DNA of 64,000 bases from Nitrosomonadales bacterium (GTDB lineage Bacteria > Pseudomonadota > Gammaproteobacteria > Burkholderiales > Gallionellaceae), in contig JACPYR010000066.1 in the NCBI GenBank assembly GCA_016195965.1, positions 1-64,000 of the forward strand, written 5' to 3'. Numbering within the stretch: the stretch's first letter is position 1; each line of letters starts with the position of its first letter. Positions 44,092 to 52,233 of the stretch are shown here, piece by piece. The notes under the pieces are model-generated. The model was not told the DNA's origin, did no database searches, and worked only from the letters and a program-made list of their open reading frames with translations. The translations under genes were made by a program, and so were the position numbers.

Positions 44092-44565
44092 ATGAACAAG
44101 CTAGTGAATATTCATGGCTGGATTTTAGCGTTATGCCTGATGTCCTTTGCCGGAGCGGCGCAAGCCCGCTTCTTTAAGGACATGACCGCGCTGCAGGTGT
44201 CTCAGGAAGTGACGGTGCAACTTTTGGCCGGCAAGAATATCGACACGGTCGCCAAGGCGGCCCATGAAGCCGGATTGCTCTCGGCACAAATTGCCTCCAG
44301 TCTGATCCAGGCCGGGCAAAAACCTGTGGCTGTTGTTTCTACTGTGGTTAGTATGGACCCCCTTGCTGCCGCGCCGATCACCGCAGCGGCATTAGCCATA
44401 AATCCCGCCCAGGCTGGGGTGATTACCGCCGCAGCGATTGCCGCCGCACCCGAGCAAAGCGGCACGATTGTCGCCACTGCGTTGACCGTGCCCAAGGTTG
44501 ATCCTTCCCAAGTAATGCCAGCGACTGCGGCGGGCGGCGACAAGAATCAGGCTGAGCGTCGCTGA
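44092..44565 (+). CDS. Exported Ala-rich hypothetical protein
   Basis: A 157-residue protein with signal peptide MNKLVNIHGWILALCLMSFAG...AQA and a strong GGGGAG ribosome binding site. The mature part has DMTALQVSQEVTVQLLAGKN and AKAAHEAGLLSAQIASSLIQAG. Two or three approximate Ala-rich repeats follow (APITAAALAINPAQAG, GVITAAAIAAAPEQSG). No family is recognised. It is preceded by a roughly 220-base gap after the divergent uvrD start, which should contain its promoter. Confidence 0.75.
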   Translation: MNKLVNIHGWILALCLMSFAGAAQARFFKDMTALQVSQEVTVQLLAGKNIDTVAKAAHEAGLLSAQIASSLIQAGQKPVAVVSTVVSMDPLAAAPITAAALAINPAQAGVITAAAIAAAPEQSGTIVATALTVPKVDPSQVMPATAAGGDKNQAERR

Positions 44566-44571
44566 CAGCCG

Positions 44572-45978
44572 CTATATCACCTTGCCCGGATTCATCAGCC
44601 CGCGCGGATCGAGTGCCTGTTTGACGGTACGCATCAACTCCAGCTCCAGCAGGTCTTTATAATCGCGAATGACGACGCGCTTGAGTTGCCCAAGTCCGTG
44701 CTCGGCACTGATGCTGCCTTCGAGTTTGCGCACCACTTCGTACACGATGCGGTTCACATCATGCTCATGCTGCTCGATGAACAGCCTGTTTTGTGACGCG
44801 TCCAGCAGCGATACATTGTAATGAATGTTGCCGTCACCGAGATGACCGAACGCCACGATACGGATGCCCGCATAAGCGCTGCGCAATGCCGCATCGGCGC
44901 TGGCGATGAATGCCGCGACACTGCTGACAGGCACCGACACATCATGCTTGATGCTGATGCCCTCACGCTTCTGCGCCTCGCTGATGTTCTTGCGCAACGC
45001 CCACCAGCGCTCGGCATAATCTTTACTGGCAGTTATATCGAACTCGATTATCCCCGCACCGAACGATAGCAGCGCCCCGCGCAAATCTTTATCCAGGGGC
45101 GCGGGCAGCACATCGGCCAATTGGGCGATGACTATCCACTCGTGCCCGGCGGAAAAAGGTTCGCGCGTATCCGCAATGTACTGAAACACCAGATCGAGAC
45201 TAGAACGCGAGATAATCTCGAAGGCGCTGATCTTATCGCCACAAGTGGCGCGCAAATGTGACAGCAGCGCAACTGCAACCTGCGGACCGCTCACCGCAAC
45301 ACATGCTGTCGCCTCCGCTTGCGGACGAGGGAACAACTTCAGCACGGCGGCGGTGATGATGCCCAGCGTGCCTTCCGCACCGATGAACAACTGCTTCAGA
45401 TCGTAGCCGGTATTATCCTTGCGCAGGCTGCGCAAGCCGTTCCACACGCGCCCATCGGGCAGCACCACTTCCAGCCCGAGCACCAGATCGCGCGCATTCC
45501 CGTAACGCAACACGCCGATACCGCCCGCGTTGGTGGAGAGATTGCCGCCGATCTCGCAATGAGGCGCAATCGCGGTAAGCCCCAGCGGAAACAGCCGATC
45601 CTGCTGCTCCGCCGCCGCACGCACACCGGCCAGCCTGCAACCCGCCTCGACCGTCATCGTGTAATTGACCGGATCGATCGCGCGTATCCTATCCATCCGC
45701 GACAGGTTCAGTACAACTTGCTCACATCCCGTCTGCAGCGGCACGCCGCCGCCACACAAGCTGGTGTTGCCTCCCTGCGGCACGATGGCGACCTGATGCA
45801 CGGCACACAGCTTCACCGCCTCGGAGACTTGCCGGGTATCGGCCGGAAACACCACCGCAAGAGCGTTGCCGGAATAGCGTCCGCGCCAGTCGGCGCAGTA
45901 CGGCGCAGCCAGTTCACCGGTCAGCACGGCATCGCTGCCCATCAACGCGGATAGTGACTGAATTAAATTTGAAGTCAT
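44572..45978 (-). CDS. FAD-binding oxidase, GlcD/D-lactate dehydrogenase-like
   Basis: The 468-residue protein has the FAD-binding-4 region VVFPADTRQVSEAVKLCAVH, VPQGGNTSLCGGGVP and GGNLSTNAGGIGVLRYGNARD. The C-terminal substrate domain ends in FGHLGDGNIHYNVS, SAEHGLGQLKR and DPRGLMNPGKV. This is the soluble 2-hydroxyacid dehydrogenase layout (glycolate, D-lactate or D-2-hydroxyglutarate). No glcE/glcF or Fe-S partner genes are adjacent. The substrate is undetermined. Confidence 0.9.
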   Translation of the reverse strand: MTSNLIQSLSALMGSDAVLTGELAAPYCADWRGRYSGNALAVVFPADTRQVSEAVKLCAVHQVAIVPQGGNTSLCGGGVPLQTGCEQVVLNLSRMDRIRAIDPVNYTMTVEAGCRLAGVRAAAEQQDRLFPLGLTAIAPHCEIGGNLSTNAGGIGVLRYGNARDLVLGLEVVLPDGRVWNGLRSLRKDNTGYDLKQLFIGAEGTLGIITAAVLKLFPRPQAEATACVAVSGPQVAVALLSHLRATCGDKISAFEIISRSSLDLVFQYIADTREPFSAGHEWIVIAQLADVLPAPLDKDLRGALLSFGAGIIEFDITASKDYAERWWALRKNISEAQKREGISIKHDVSVPVSSVAAFIASADAALRSAYAGIRIVAFGHLGDGNIHYNVSLLDASQNRLFIEQHEHDVNRIVYEVVRKLEGSISAEHGLGQLKRVVIRDYKDLLELELMRTVKQALDPRGLMNPGKVI

Positions 45979-46022
45979 CAGCGTCCCCCGCTACATGCGT
46001 CAGGCACATGCTCCGTAAGATA

Positions 46023-46400
46023 TCAATATCCGTCGTAACTATGTGTGCTGGGCATTTCAGCCCCGCTGGCGATAAGCGCCCAGATCATGCGGGCAATGTT
46101 ATCTGTCGCAACTATGGTGTGATGATTCCCCGTTGCCTTCAATTTATCCCTGATCTCGTGCCGCACCTCCTCTTCACCCGTCAGGTCAAAGAGAATGTTC
46201 AGTTTGCTGCCCATCGCGATCAGGTCATCTATGCGAAGGTTTTCGATGCCATGTTCTCGGGCCAATGCCAGGCCGGGCGTATCGCATAATTCCGCAACGG
46301 CGACGATCTCTACCCTATCATTGGAGTGTCCCAGCAATTCCTTGAGAAAGGCTGTGCCCATAGTGCCCAGACCGACGATTGCAATTGTTTGTTTTGCCAT
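46023..46400 (-). CDS. Short NAD(P)-binding Rossmann protein
   Basis: A 125-residue protein that is only a dinucleotide-binding domain: QTIAIVGLGTMGTAFLKELLG (GxGxxG), VEIVAVAELCDTPG, NILFDLTGEEEVRHEIRDKL and HHTIVATDNIARMIW. It resembles the N-terminal half of homoserine-dehydrogenase or Gfo/Idh-type enzymes, without a catalytic domain. It follows the membrane cytochrome gene by 44 bases on the same strand. It could be a redox-sensing or accessory protein, or a relic. Confidence 0.72.
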   Translation of the reverse strand: MAKQTIAIVGLGTMGTAFLKELLGHSNDRVEIVAVAELCDTPGLALAREHGIENLRIDDLIAMGSKLNILFDLTGEEEVRHEIRDKLKATGNHHTIVATDNIARMIWALIASGAEMPSTHSYDGY

Positions 46401-46444
46401 AACACTGCTATTGTGCCGTAAAATATTTTTGCATCTAAGCCACC

Positions 46445-47170
46445 CTATCGGGCGCCTTTCATAAACCACATCTGATACAGCGACGAAAAAATCATCAGCG
46501 TCGAAGCCGCACTGTAACCAAATCCGCCGAGAATCACCAGCCAGGCAAAATTCGGGTTGAGCTTGGTCAGCCACCATGCGGCAACATCCAGGATCAGGAA
46601 AGCGAATGGGAAAAATATCAGCCCTGCCTTGACTAACGTTCCGAAGCCGCTGGCATAACTGAATATCCAGCCCACGAAAAAGAAGATGAAAGCTATCCCG
46701 AACAGGTGGATGTGCGAAACACGTGTCAGGCTGGCTATGCTGGCACCGCTGTCGGTAGCCGCGACTTTCAGCATCACTTCCTTTTCGCCGACATTGAGCA
46801 AGCCCGGGATATTGGCATGGCAGGCAACGCAATATTGCTCGGTCAACGGCTTAATGGTGGTTTCCCATTCGTTGGCTGGCGCACCGGCACGCGCCCACTT
46901 GATCATGGTCAAGCGCACTTCCGGCGGGGCATTATCCTTCATCGAACCGTTCAGCTTGGCTTCCAGCTTGGAGCCGGTACGGTCGCCGTAATAGCTGTAT
47001 ACGATGTCGTCTACCGAAAGGCCGAACTTGCCATCCGCCATGCCGTGGGTCAACAGTATCTGCCCGCCCGCCATCAACAAACCCAAACCGATCGCCAGCA
47101 GATAGCCGGTAAACAGCGACTTGATGGGCAAGGATAAGTCGGCCAAATGCGTAGAATTTATTTCTTTCAT
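46445..47170 (-). CDS. Membrane-anchored monoheme cytochrome c-like protein
   Basis: 241 residues from MKEINSTHLADLSLP. One membrane helix (FTGYLLAIGLGLLMAGGQI) leads to a periplasmic region with CVACH, a heme c site, in LTEQYCVACHANIPGLLN. Three further membrane helices follow (HIHLFGIAFIFFFVGWIF, GLIFFPFAFLILDVAAWW, WLVILGGFGYSAASTLMIF). Conserved His in SHIHLFG may ligate a b-type heme or quinone. It could transfer electrons between quinone pool and periplasm. It probably forms an operon with the following Rossmann protein. Confidence 0.82.
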   Translation of the reverse strand: MKEINSTHLADLSLPIKSLFTGYLLAIGLGLLMAGGQILLTHGMADGKFGLSVDDIVYSYYGDRTGSKLEAKLNGSMKDNAPPEVRLTMIKWARAGAPANEWETTIKPLTEQYCVACHANIPGLLNVGEKEVMLKVAATDSGASIASLTRVSHIHLFGIAFIFFFVGWIFSYASGFGTLVKAGLIFFPFAFLILDVAAWWLTKLNPNFAWLVILGGFGYSAASTLMIFSSLYQMWFMKGAR

Positions 47171-47226
47171 GTTGCCCCCTATTTTTATCGCGCGCATTAT
47201 ACATCCAACTACCGCGCCGTCTTCTG

Positions 47227-49476
47227 CTAGAACTCCAGTGGATCAATGTCCAGCGAGCAGCGCAATTTTGTCGCGGGCAACACATCCAACGCGGGTTGCC
47301 AGGCGCGCAAAAATTGCTGCAAGGCCTTGCGCGTTGCAGCCTGTATCAGCAACTGCGCGCGCAAGTGATTGGCGCGACGCGGCAGCGCGGCAGGCACGAC
47401 GCCAAAAACTTCCACATCATGTTGCAGCGCTACAGCCTGGGCGCGCGCCTGATCGAGAAAGGCATAAACCTCCGTTTCATTCCGTCCCTCGGCACGCAGC
47501 ATCGCCTGGTACACAAACGGAGGAAACCCCGCCATTTTCCGCTCGGCCAGCTGCGATGCAGCCCAGCCCTCGAAGTCATGCGCTTGCAAAGCGAGAAACA
47601 ACGGATGATCCGGAAACGCTGTCTGGATAATCACCTCGCCCGGCTTGTCTGCGCGCCCGGCGCGCCCCGCTACTTGCATCAGCTGAGCGAACAGTTTTTC
47701 CGCCGCGCGGAAGTCGCTGCTGTACAGCGCACTATCGGGGTTGAGCGCGCCTACCAATGTCAGCGCGGGAAAATCGTGCCCCTTGGCGAGCATTTGCGTG
47801 CCCACCAGGATGTCCACTTCATTGGCATATATCTGCTCGCGCATGATCTGCCAGGTGCGTTTATTGCGCGTGCTGTCCCTGTCCACGCGCAAGATGCGCG
47901 CGTCCGGGAAACGTTCCTGCAACACGCTTTCCACGCGCTGTGTGCCGCTGCCGACCGGGAGCAAATCGCCATTGCCGCAACTCGGACAATGTTTGGGCAC
48001 GCGCAACTGATAACCGCAATGATGGCAGCGCAGGCGTTGCTCGTTCAGATGCAGCACCATCTTGCCCGCACAATGCTTGCAACCGGACAGCCAGCCGCAA
48101 CCGGTACACATCAACACCGGTGCATAGCCGCGCCGGTTGATGAACAGGAGGCTCTGCTCGCGGCGTGCAATGCGCAACGCGATCTCGCGCAGCAGGTTTT
48201 CGCTGATGCCGTGATGCATCACCGTCTGATTAATGTTGATGCTGCGCACCACCGGCAAGCGCGCTGCGGCTTGCGCGCGCCCGGTCAGCTTGAGCATCCG
48301 GTAGCGTCCGTTCTGCGCATTGCAGTAACTCTCCAGCGACGGGGTGGCCGATCCCAGCACAATGGGGACCTTGGCCTGGCTGGCGCGAAATATCGCCACA
48401 TCGCGCGCCGAGTAGCGCAGCCCGTCCTGCTGTTTAAACGAAGCGTCATGCTCCTCGTCCGCGATGATGAGCGCCAACGCGGGCAGTTCCGCGAATACCG
48501 ATAGCCTGGTCCCGAGCACGATCTGCGCCGCGCCCAGTTGCGCCTGCTGCCAGTTATGCAGCCGCTCGTTTTCCGACAGCCCGCTGTGCAAGCTGACCAG
48601 GTTCACATCCGGGAAACGGCTGCGAAAATAATTTTCCAGTTGCGGCGTGAGGTTGATCTCCGGCACCAGCAGCAGCACCTGCCCGTTTTTTTTCAGCGCC
48701 TCGTGCATCAGATGCACATACACCTCGGTCTTACCGCTACCGGTGATGCCGTGCAGCAGGAAGCATGCATAGCCGCTGGTTTGCGTGACCGCATCCACCG
48801 CGAGCTGCTGCTCGCTGGTCAGCGTGTGCGCGTTGTCGAAGGTATGCTTACTTACAAAACCATCCGTTAGGGCTGAGCCTGTCGAAGCCTCCATATGCCC
48901 TTCGATAAACTCAGGGCGAACGAAAACATTTACATTCTTCGCACCAGTGAAACTCTCAACCCACCCCTCCGCCACCAACACCTTCAACTGCACCCCCACC
49001 GTCGCCGACAACGCCTTCAACTGCGCCAGATTGCACGCACCTTCAGCGAGCCTCGCCAGGATGCGCCGCTGCACCACCTTGCGTTTCGGCAATGACTCAA
49101 GGTCGAGCGCCGCGCCGCTGGCGCTCAAGCGAAAACTCAACACTGGCTTGCTGATCACCGGCTTTTCGGAACGCAATCGTGTAGGCAACGCCGACAACAC
49201 CGTCTGTCCGATCGGATAGCGGTAATAGTCGCTGCAAAAGCGCAGCAAATCCAGCAATCCGGCCGACAAAGGCGCGCTGTCGTGCAACACCTGCGTCACC
49301 GGCTTGATGCGTTCCGGCGCGACATCGGTCGTCGTCACACACTCCATCACCACCCCGACCATCTGCCTTTTGCCGAATGGCACAATCACGCGTTGGCCAA
49401 CAGTCACGCCTTCGCCCACCGTGTAATCAAACAGGGTGGACAACGGAATATCAAGTGCGACACGGACTATGGGCAT
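47227..49476 (-). CDS. priA: Primosomal protein N' (replication restart helicase PriA)
   Basis: 749 residues. The N-terminal 3'-binding domain is VRVALDIPLSTLFDYTVGEG. The helicase carries GITGSGKTEVYVHLM (Walker A) and LIIADEEHDASFKQQDGLRY (DEEH). The zinc-binding Cys array is CTGCGWLSGCKHC, CHHCGYQLRV and CPSCGNG, then VGTQMLAKGHDFPALTLVG. It reloads DnaB at stalled forks. The stretch VRPEFIEGHMEASTGSALTDGF, broken here only for reading, lies between the winged-helix and helicase domains. It is encoded by an inserted palindromic repeat that keeps the frame. Confidence 0.96.
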   Translation of the reverse strand: MPIVRVALDIPLSTLFDYTVGEGVTVGQRVIVPFGKRQMVGVVMECVTTTDVAPERIKPVTQVLHDSAPLSAGLLDLLRFCSDYYRYPIGQTVLSALPTRLRSEKPVISKPVLSFRLSASGAALDLESLPKRKVVQRRILARLAEGACNLAQLKALSATVGVQLKVLVAEGWVESFTGAKNVNVFVRPEFIEGHMEASTGSALTDGFVSKHTFDNAHTLTSEQQLAVDAVTQTSGYACFLLHGITGSGKTEVYVHLMHEALKKNGQVLLLVPEINLTPQLENYFRSRFPDVNLVSLHSGLSENERLHNWQQAQLGAAQIVLGTRLSVFAELPALALIIADEEHDASFKQQDGLRYSARDVAIFRASQAKVPIVLGSATPSLESYCNAQNGRYRMLKLTGRAQAAARLPVVRSININQTVMHHGISENLLREIALRIARREQSLLFINRRGYAPVLMCTGCGWLSGCKHCAGKMVLHLNEQRLRCHHCGYQLRVPKHCPSCGNGDLLPVGSGTQRVESVLQERFPDARILRVDRDSTRNKRTWQIMREQIYANEVDILVGTQMLAKGHDFPALTLVGALNPDSALYSSDFRAAEKLFAQLMQVAGRAGRADKPGEVIIQTAFPDHPLFLALQAHDFEGWAASQLAERKMAGFPPFVYQAMLRAEGRNETEVYAFLDQARAQAVALQHDVEVFGVVPAALPRRANHLRAQLLIQAATRKALQQFLRAWQPALDVLPATKLRCSLDIDPLEF
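48866..48922. repeat. Palindromic repeat inserted in frame in priA
   Basis: Two arms, ctgagcctgtcgaag (48874-48888) and cttcgataaactcag (48900-48914), are near-perfect inverted copies, flanked by ggg/ccc. This is the CTGAGC-TGTCGAAG element that I recall as common between genes in proteobacteria. Here it lies within priA and adds about 19 residues in an interdomain linker. Confidence 0.8.
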
Positions 49477-49517
49477 AGTTTCTCAAACCATCAACTTTGC
49501 AATTGTCGCAGAAATAC

Positions 49518-49543
49518 AAAAGCCGCAGGTGACTGCGGCTTTT
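49518..49543 (-). terminator. Intrinsic terminator of hemE
   Basis: A perfect 10-bp stem (aaaagccgca / tgcggctttt) with a six-base loop lies 20 bases after the hemE stop. On the minus strand it is followed by TTTTGTATTTC. It separates hemE from priA. Confidence 0.88.
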
Positions 49544-49563
49544 GTTGGAGCTAAACAGCAAGT

Positions 49564-50628
49564 TTAATGGTATTTTTTGCTCAGTTCATGCACCGCCGCA
49601 ACCAGCGCTGCCGCGTGCTCCGGGTTGGAGTGCTGGGAGATGCCATGACCGAGGTTGAACACATGACCGCTGCCGTAGCCGTAACTGCCGAGGATACGCT
49701 CGACTTCGGCGCGTATCGCGTCTGGCGAGGCGAACAGCACGGCGGGATCCATATTGCCCTGCAGCGCGACCTTGTGGCCGACTTTCTGGCGTGCGATGCC
49801 GATGTCCATCGTCCAATCCAGGCCCACTGCGTCGCAGCCGGTGTTGGCGATGCTCTCGATCCACAGCCCGCCACCCTTGGTGAACACGATCGAGGGTATC
49901 TTCACGCCGTCTTTTTCCTTGATCAGGCCCGCCACGATACGCTGGGTGTAAGCCAGCGAAAACTCGTGGAATGCCGCGTGCGACAACACCCCGCCCCACG
50001 AATCGAAAATCATCACCGCCTGCGCGCCCGCTTCGATCTGCGCATTCAGGTAATTGATCACCCCTTGTGTGGTCACTTCGAGAATGTGATGCATCAGTTT
50101 CGGCTCGTTGTACATCAGCGTCTTCACTTTGGCGTAGTCGTCGCTGCCGCCGCCTTCGACCATGTAGCAGGACAGCGTGAACGGGCTTCCGGAAAAACCG
50201 ATCAGCGGCACGCGACCATCCAGCGCCTTGCGTATCTGTGTCACCGCATCGGTGACGTAGCGCAAATCCTTGGCCACGTCAGGCACGCGCAGTGCCTTGA
50301 TCGCAGCGGCGTCATTCAAAGGGCGTTCGAATTTCGGGCCTTCGCCTTCGGAAAAATACAGGCCCAGACCCATCGCATCCGGCACGGTCAAAATGTCGGA
50401 GAACAGGATCGCGGCATCCAGCGGAAAGCGATCCAGCGGCTGCAGGGTCACTTCGGTGGCGTAATCCGGGCTTTTGCACAGGCCAAGGAAACTGCCCGCA
50501 CGCTTGCGCGTCTCGCGGTATTCGGGCAGGTAACGGCCAGCCTGGCGCATCATCCACAGCGGCGTATATTCGGTAGGTTGACGCAGCAGGGCGCGCAGGA
50601 AGGTGTCGTTTTTTAGTTTGAAGTTCAT
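49564..50628 (-). CDS. hemE: Uroporphyrinogen decarboxylase
   Basis: 354 residues. The N-terminal signature [19 protein letters not shown] holds the substrate-binding Arg residues. [22 protein letters not shown] holds the catalytic Asp, followed by the [19 protein letters not shown] loop and [15 protein letters not shown] with the conserved His. It converts uroporphyrinogen III to coproporphyrinogen III in heme synthesis. Length and context (gltBD upstream, priA downstream) are standard for betaproteobacteria. Confidence 0.97.
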   Translation of the reverse strand: MNFKLKNDTFLRALLRQPTEYTPLWMMRQAGRYLPEYRETRKRAGSFLGLCKSPDYATEVTLQPLDRFPLDAAILFSDILTVPDAMGLGLYFSEGEGPKFERPLNDAAAIKALRVPDVAKDLRYVTDAVTQIRKALDGRVPLIGFSGSPFTLSCYMVEGGGSDDYAKVKTLMYNEPKLMHHILEVTTQGVINYLNAQIEAGAQAVMIFDSWGGVLSHAAFHEFSLAYTQRIVAGLIKEKDGVKIPSIVFTKGGGLWIESIANTGCDAVGLDWTMDIGIARQKVGHKVALQGNMDPAVLFASPDAIRAEVERILGSYGYGSGHVFNLGHGISQHSNPEHAAALVAAVHELSKKYH

Positions 50629-50708
50629 GATTCTCTCTTTTTAGTTAAATTCTAAAGCCGCTTAACGAGCATGGCAATTATGCCAGCCCCAATGATGAAA
50701 CATGTCAC

Positions 50709-50747
50709 GCCCGTTTCTCCCACCCCAACCCTCCCCCGCAGGGAGAA
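50709..50747. repeat. G/C-run palindromic repeat between gltD and hemE
   Basis: The stretch around ttctcccaccccaaccctc...gcagggagaaggg has a 7-bp stem (ttctccc / gggagaa). Its aaccctccccc-gc-aggg core matches the arms of the element inside polA. It sits in the hemE upstream region. Confidence 0.6.
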
Positions 50748-50778
50748 GGGACTAACGAATCGCTTCGCGAGTTTTACG

Positions 50779-52233
50779 TTAACGAGGCAATACGGAACTA
50801 CCCATCAAATACTCATCTACTGCACGTGCACACTGCCGGCCTTCGCGTATCGCCCACACCACCAGCGATTGCCCGCGACGCATGTCGCCTGCCGCGAATA
50901 CCTTGTCTTTGCTGGTACGGTAATTATCCGTATCGGCCCTGGTGTTGCCGCGACCATCCTTTTCCACACCAAAGGCATCCAGCACCTTCTGCTCCGGGCT
51001 GACGAAGCCCATTGCCAGAAAAACCAGATCGGCTTTCAGCTCGAATTCACTGCCCGCGATCTCGCTCATCTTGCCATCTTTCCATTCCACGCGCACTGCG
51101 CGCAGTTTTTCAACCTTGCCATTGCTACCGGTGAATTCCTTGGTGGCAATCGCCCAATCCCGCGAACAACCCTCTTCATGCGAACTGGAAGTACGCAGCT
51201 TCAGCGGCCAGTTTGGCCACACCAGAGATTTGTTTTCCTGCTCCGGCGGACGCGGCATCACTTCAAATTGCGTCACAGACAAAGCGCCATGGCGATTCGA
51301 CGTACCCACACAATCGGAGCCGGTATCGCCGCCGCCGATCACGACGACATGCTTGCCGGAGGCCGAGATCGGATTCTTGCCATCCCCGGCAACTTCTTTA
51401 TTTTGCGGGATCAGGAATTCCAGCGCATAGTGCACACCCTTCAGCCCGCGTCCCGGAACCGGCAGGTCGCGCGGCATTTCCGCGCCGCCGGCCAATATTA
51501 CCGCATCATATTTTTTCAGCAATTCGTCCGGGCTGATTGTTTTCGTGGCATCGTTTGTCGTACCTTTAACCGGCGCTTCCTTGCCGATGAAGGTGTTGGT
51601 CTGGAATTTCACGCCTTCTGCCGCCAACTGCGCCATGCGCCAATCGATCAGGCGTTTGTCGAGCTTGAAGTCCGGAATTCCGTAGCGCATCAAACCGCCG
51701 ATGCGGCTATTCTTCTCGAACACCGTGACGCTGTGCCCGGCACGCGCGAGTTGCTGCGCGGCAGCCATACCAGCGGGGCCCGAGCCGACCACGGCTACTT
51801 TTTTGCCTGTCTTCTTTGCAGCCGGCTGCGGCACAACCCAACCGTTCTCGCCGCCCTTGTCAATGATGGCATGCTCGATAGACTTGATGCCCACCGCGTC
51901 ATTGTTGATGTTCAGCGTGCAGGCAGCCTCGCATGGCGCGGGGCAGATGCGTCCGGTAATCTCCGGAAAGTTATTGGTGGAATGCAACACGTCCAGCGCC
52001 TCGCGCCAGTTGCCGCGATATACCAGGTCGTTCCAGTCCGGGATGATGTTGTTGACCGGGCAGCCGCTGGTGCAGAACGGAATGCCGCAGTCCATGCAGC
52101 GCGCGCCCTGTGTCTTGGCCTGATCGTCGTTCAGATGCGCGACGAACTCCTTGTAATGCTTCAGGCGTTTTTCAACGGGCGTATAGCCCTCGCTGATGCG
52201 CTCGAACTCCATGAATCCGGTTGGCTTGCCCAT
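50779..52233 (-). CDS. gltD: Glutamate synthase [NADPH] small subunit
   Basis: 484 residues. The N-terminal Fe-S Cys clusters are [17 protein letters not shown] and [14 protein letters not shown]. The FAD site is [19 protein letters not shown] and the NADPH site [17 protein letters not shown]. The C-terminal FAD contact is [18 protein letters not shown]. It passes electrons from NADPH to GltB. The gltB stop and gltD start overlap as TAATG. Confidence 0.97.
   Translation of the reverse strand: MGKPTGFMEFERISEGYTPVEKRLKHYKEFVAHLNDDQAKTQGARCMDCGIPFCTSGCPVNNIIPDWNDLVYRGNWREALDVLHSTNNFPEITGRICPAPCEAACTLNINNDAVGIKSIEHAIIDKGGENGWVVPQPAAKKTGKKVAVVGSGPAGMAAAQQLARAGHSVTVFEKNSRIGGLMRYGIPDFKLDKRLIDWRMAQLAAEGVKFQTNTFIGKEAPVKGTTNDATKTISPDELLKKYDAVILAGGAEMPRDLPVPGRGLKGVHYALEFLIPQNKEVAGDGKNPISASGKHVVVIGGGDTGSDCVGTSNRHGALSVTQFEVMPRPPEQENKSLVWPNWPLKLRTSSSHEEGCSRDWAIATKEFTGSNGKVEKLRAVRVEWKDGKMSEIAGSEFELKADLVFLAMGFVSPEQKVLDAFGVEKDGRGNTRADTDNYRTSKDKVFAAGDMRRGQSLVVWAIREGRQCARAVDEYLMGSSVLPR

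Noticed and set aside
46401-46832. N-terminal extension of the Rossmann protein to 46832
   Set aside because: The extension is antisense-like sequence overlapping the cytochrome gene in another frame; the GxGxxG domain starts right after the ATG at 46400.
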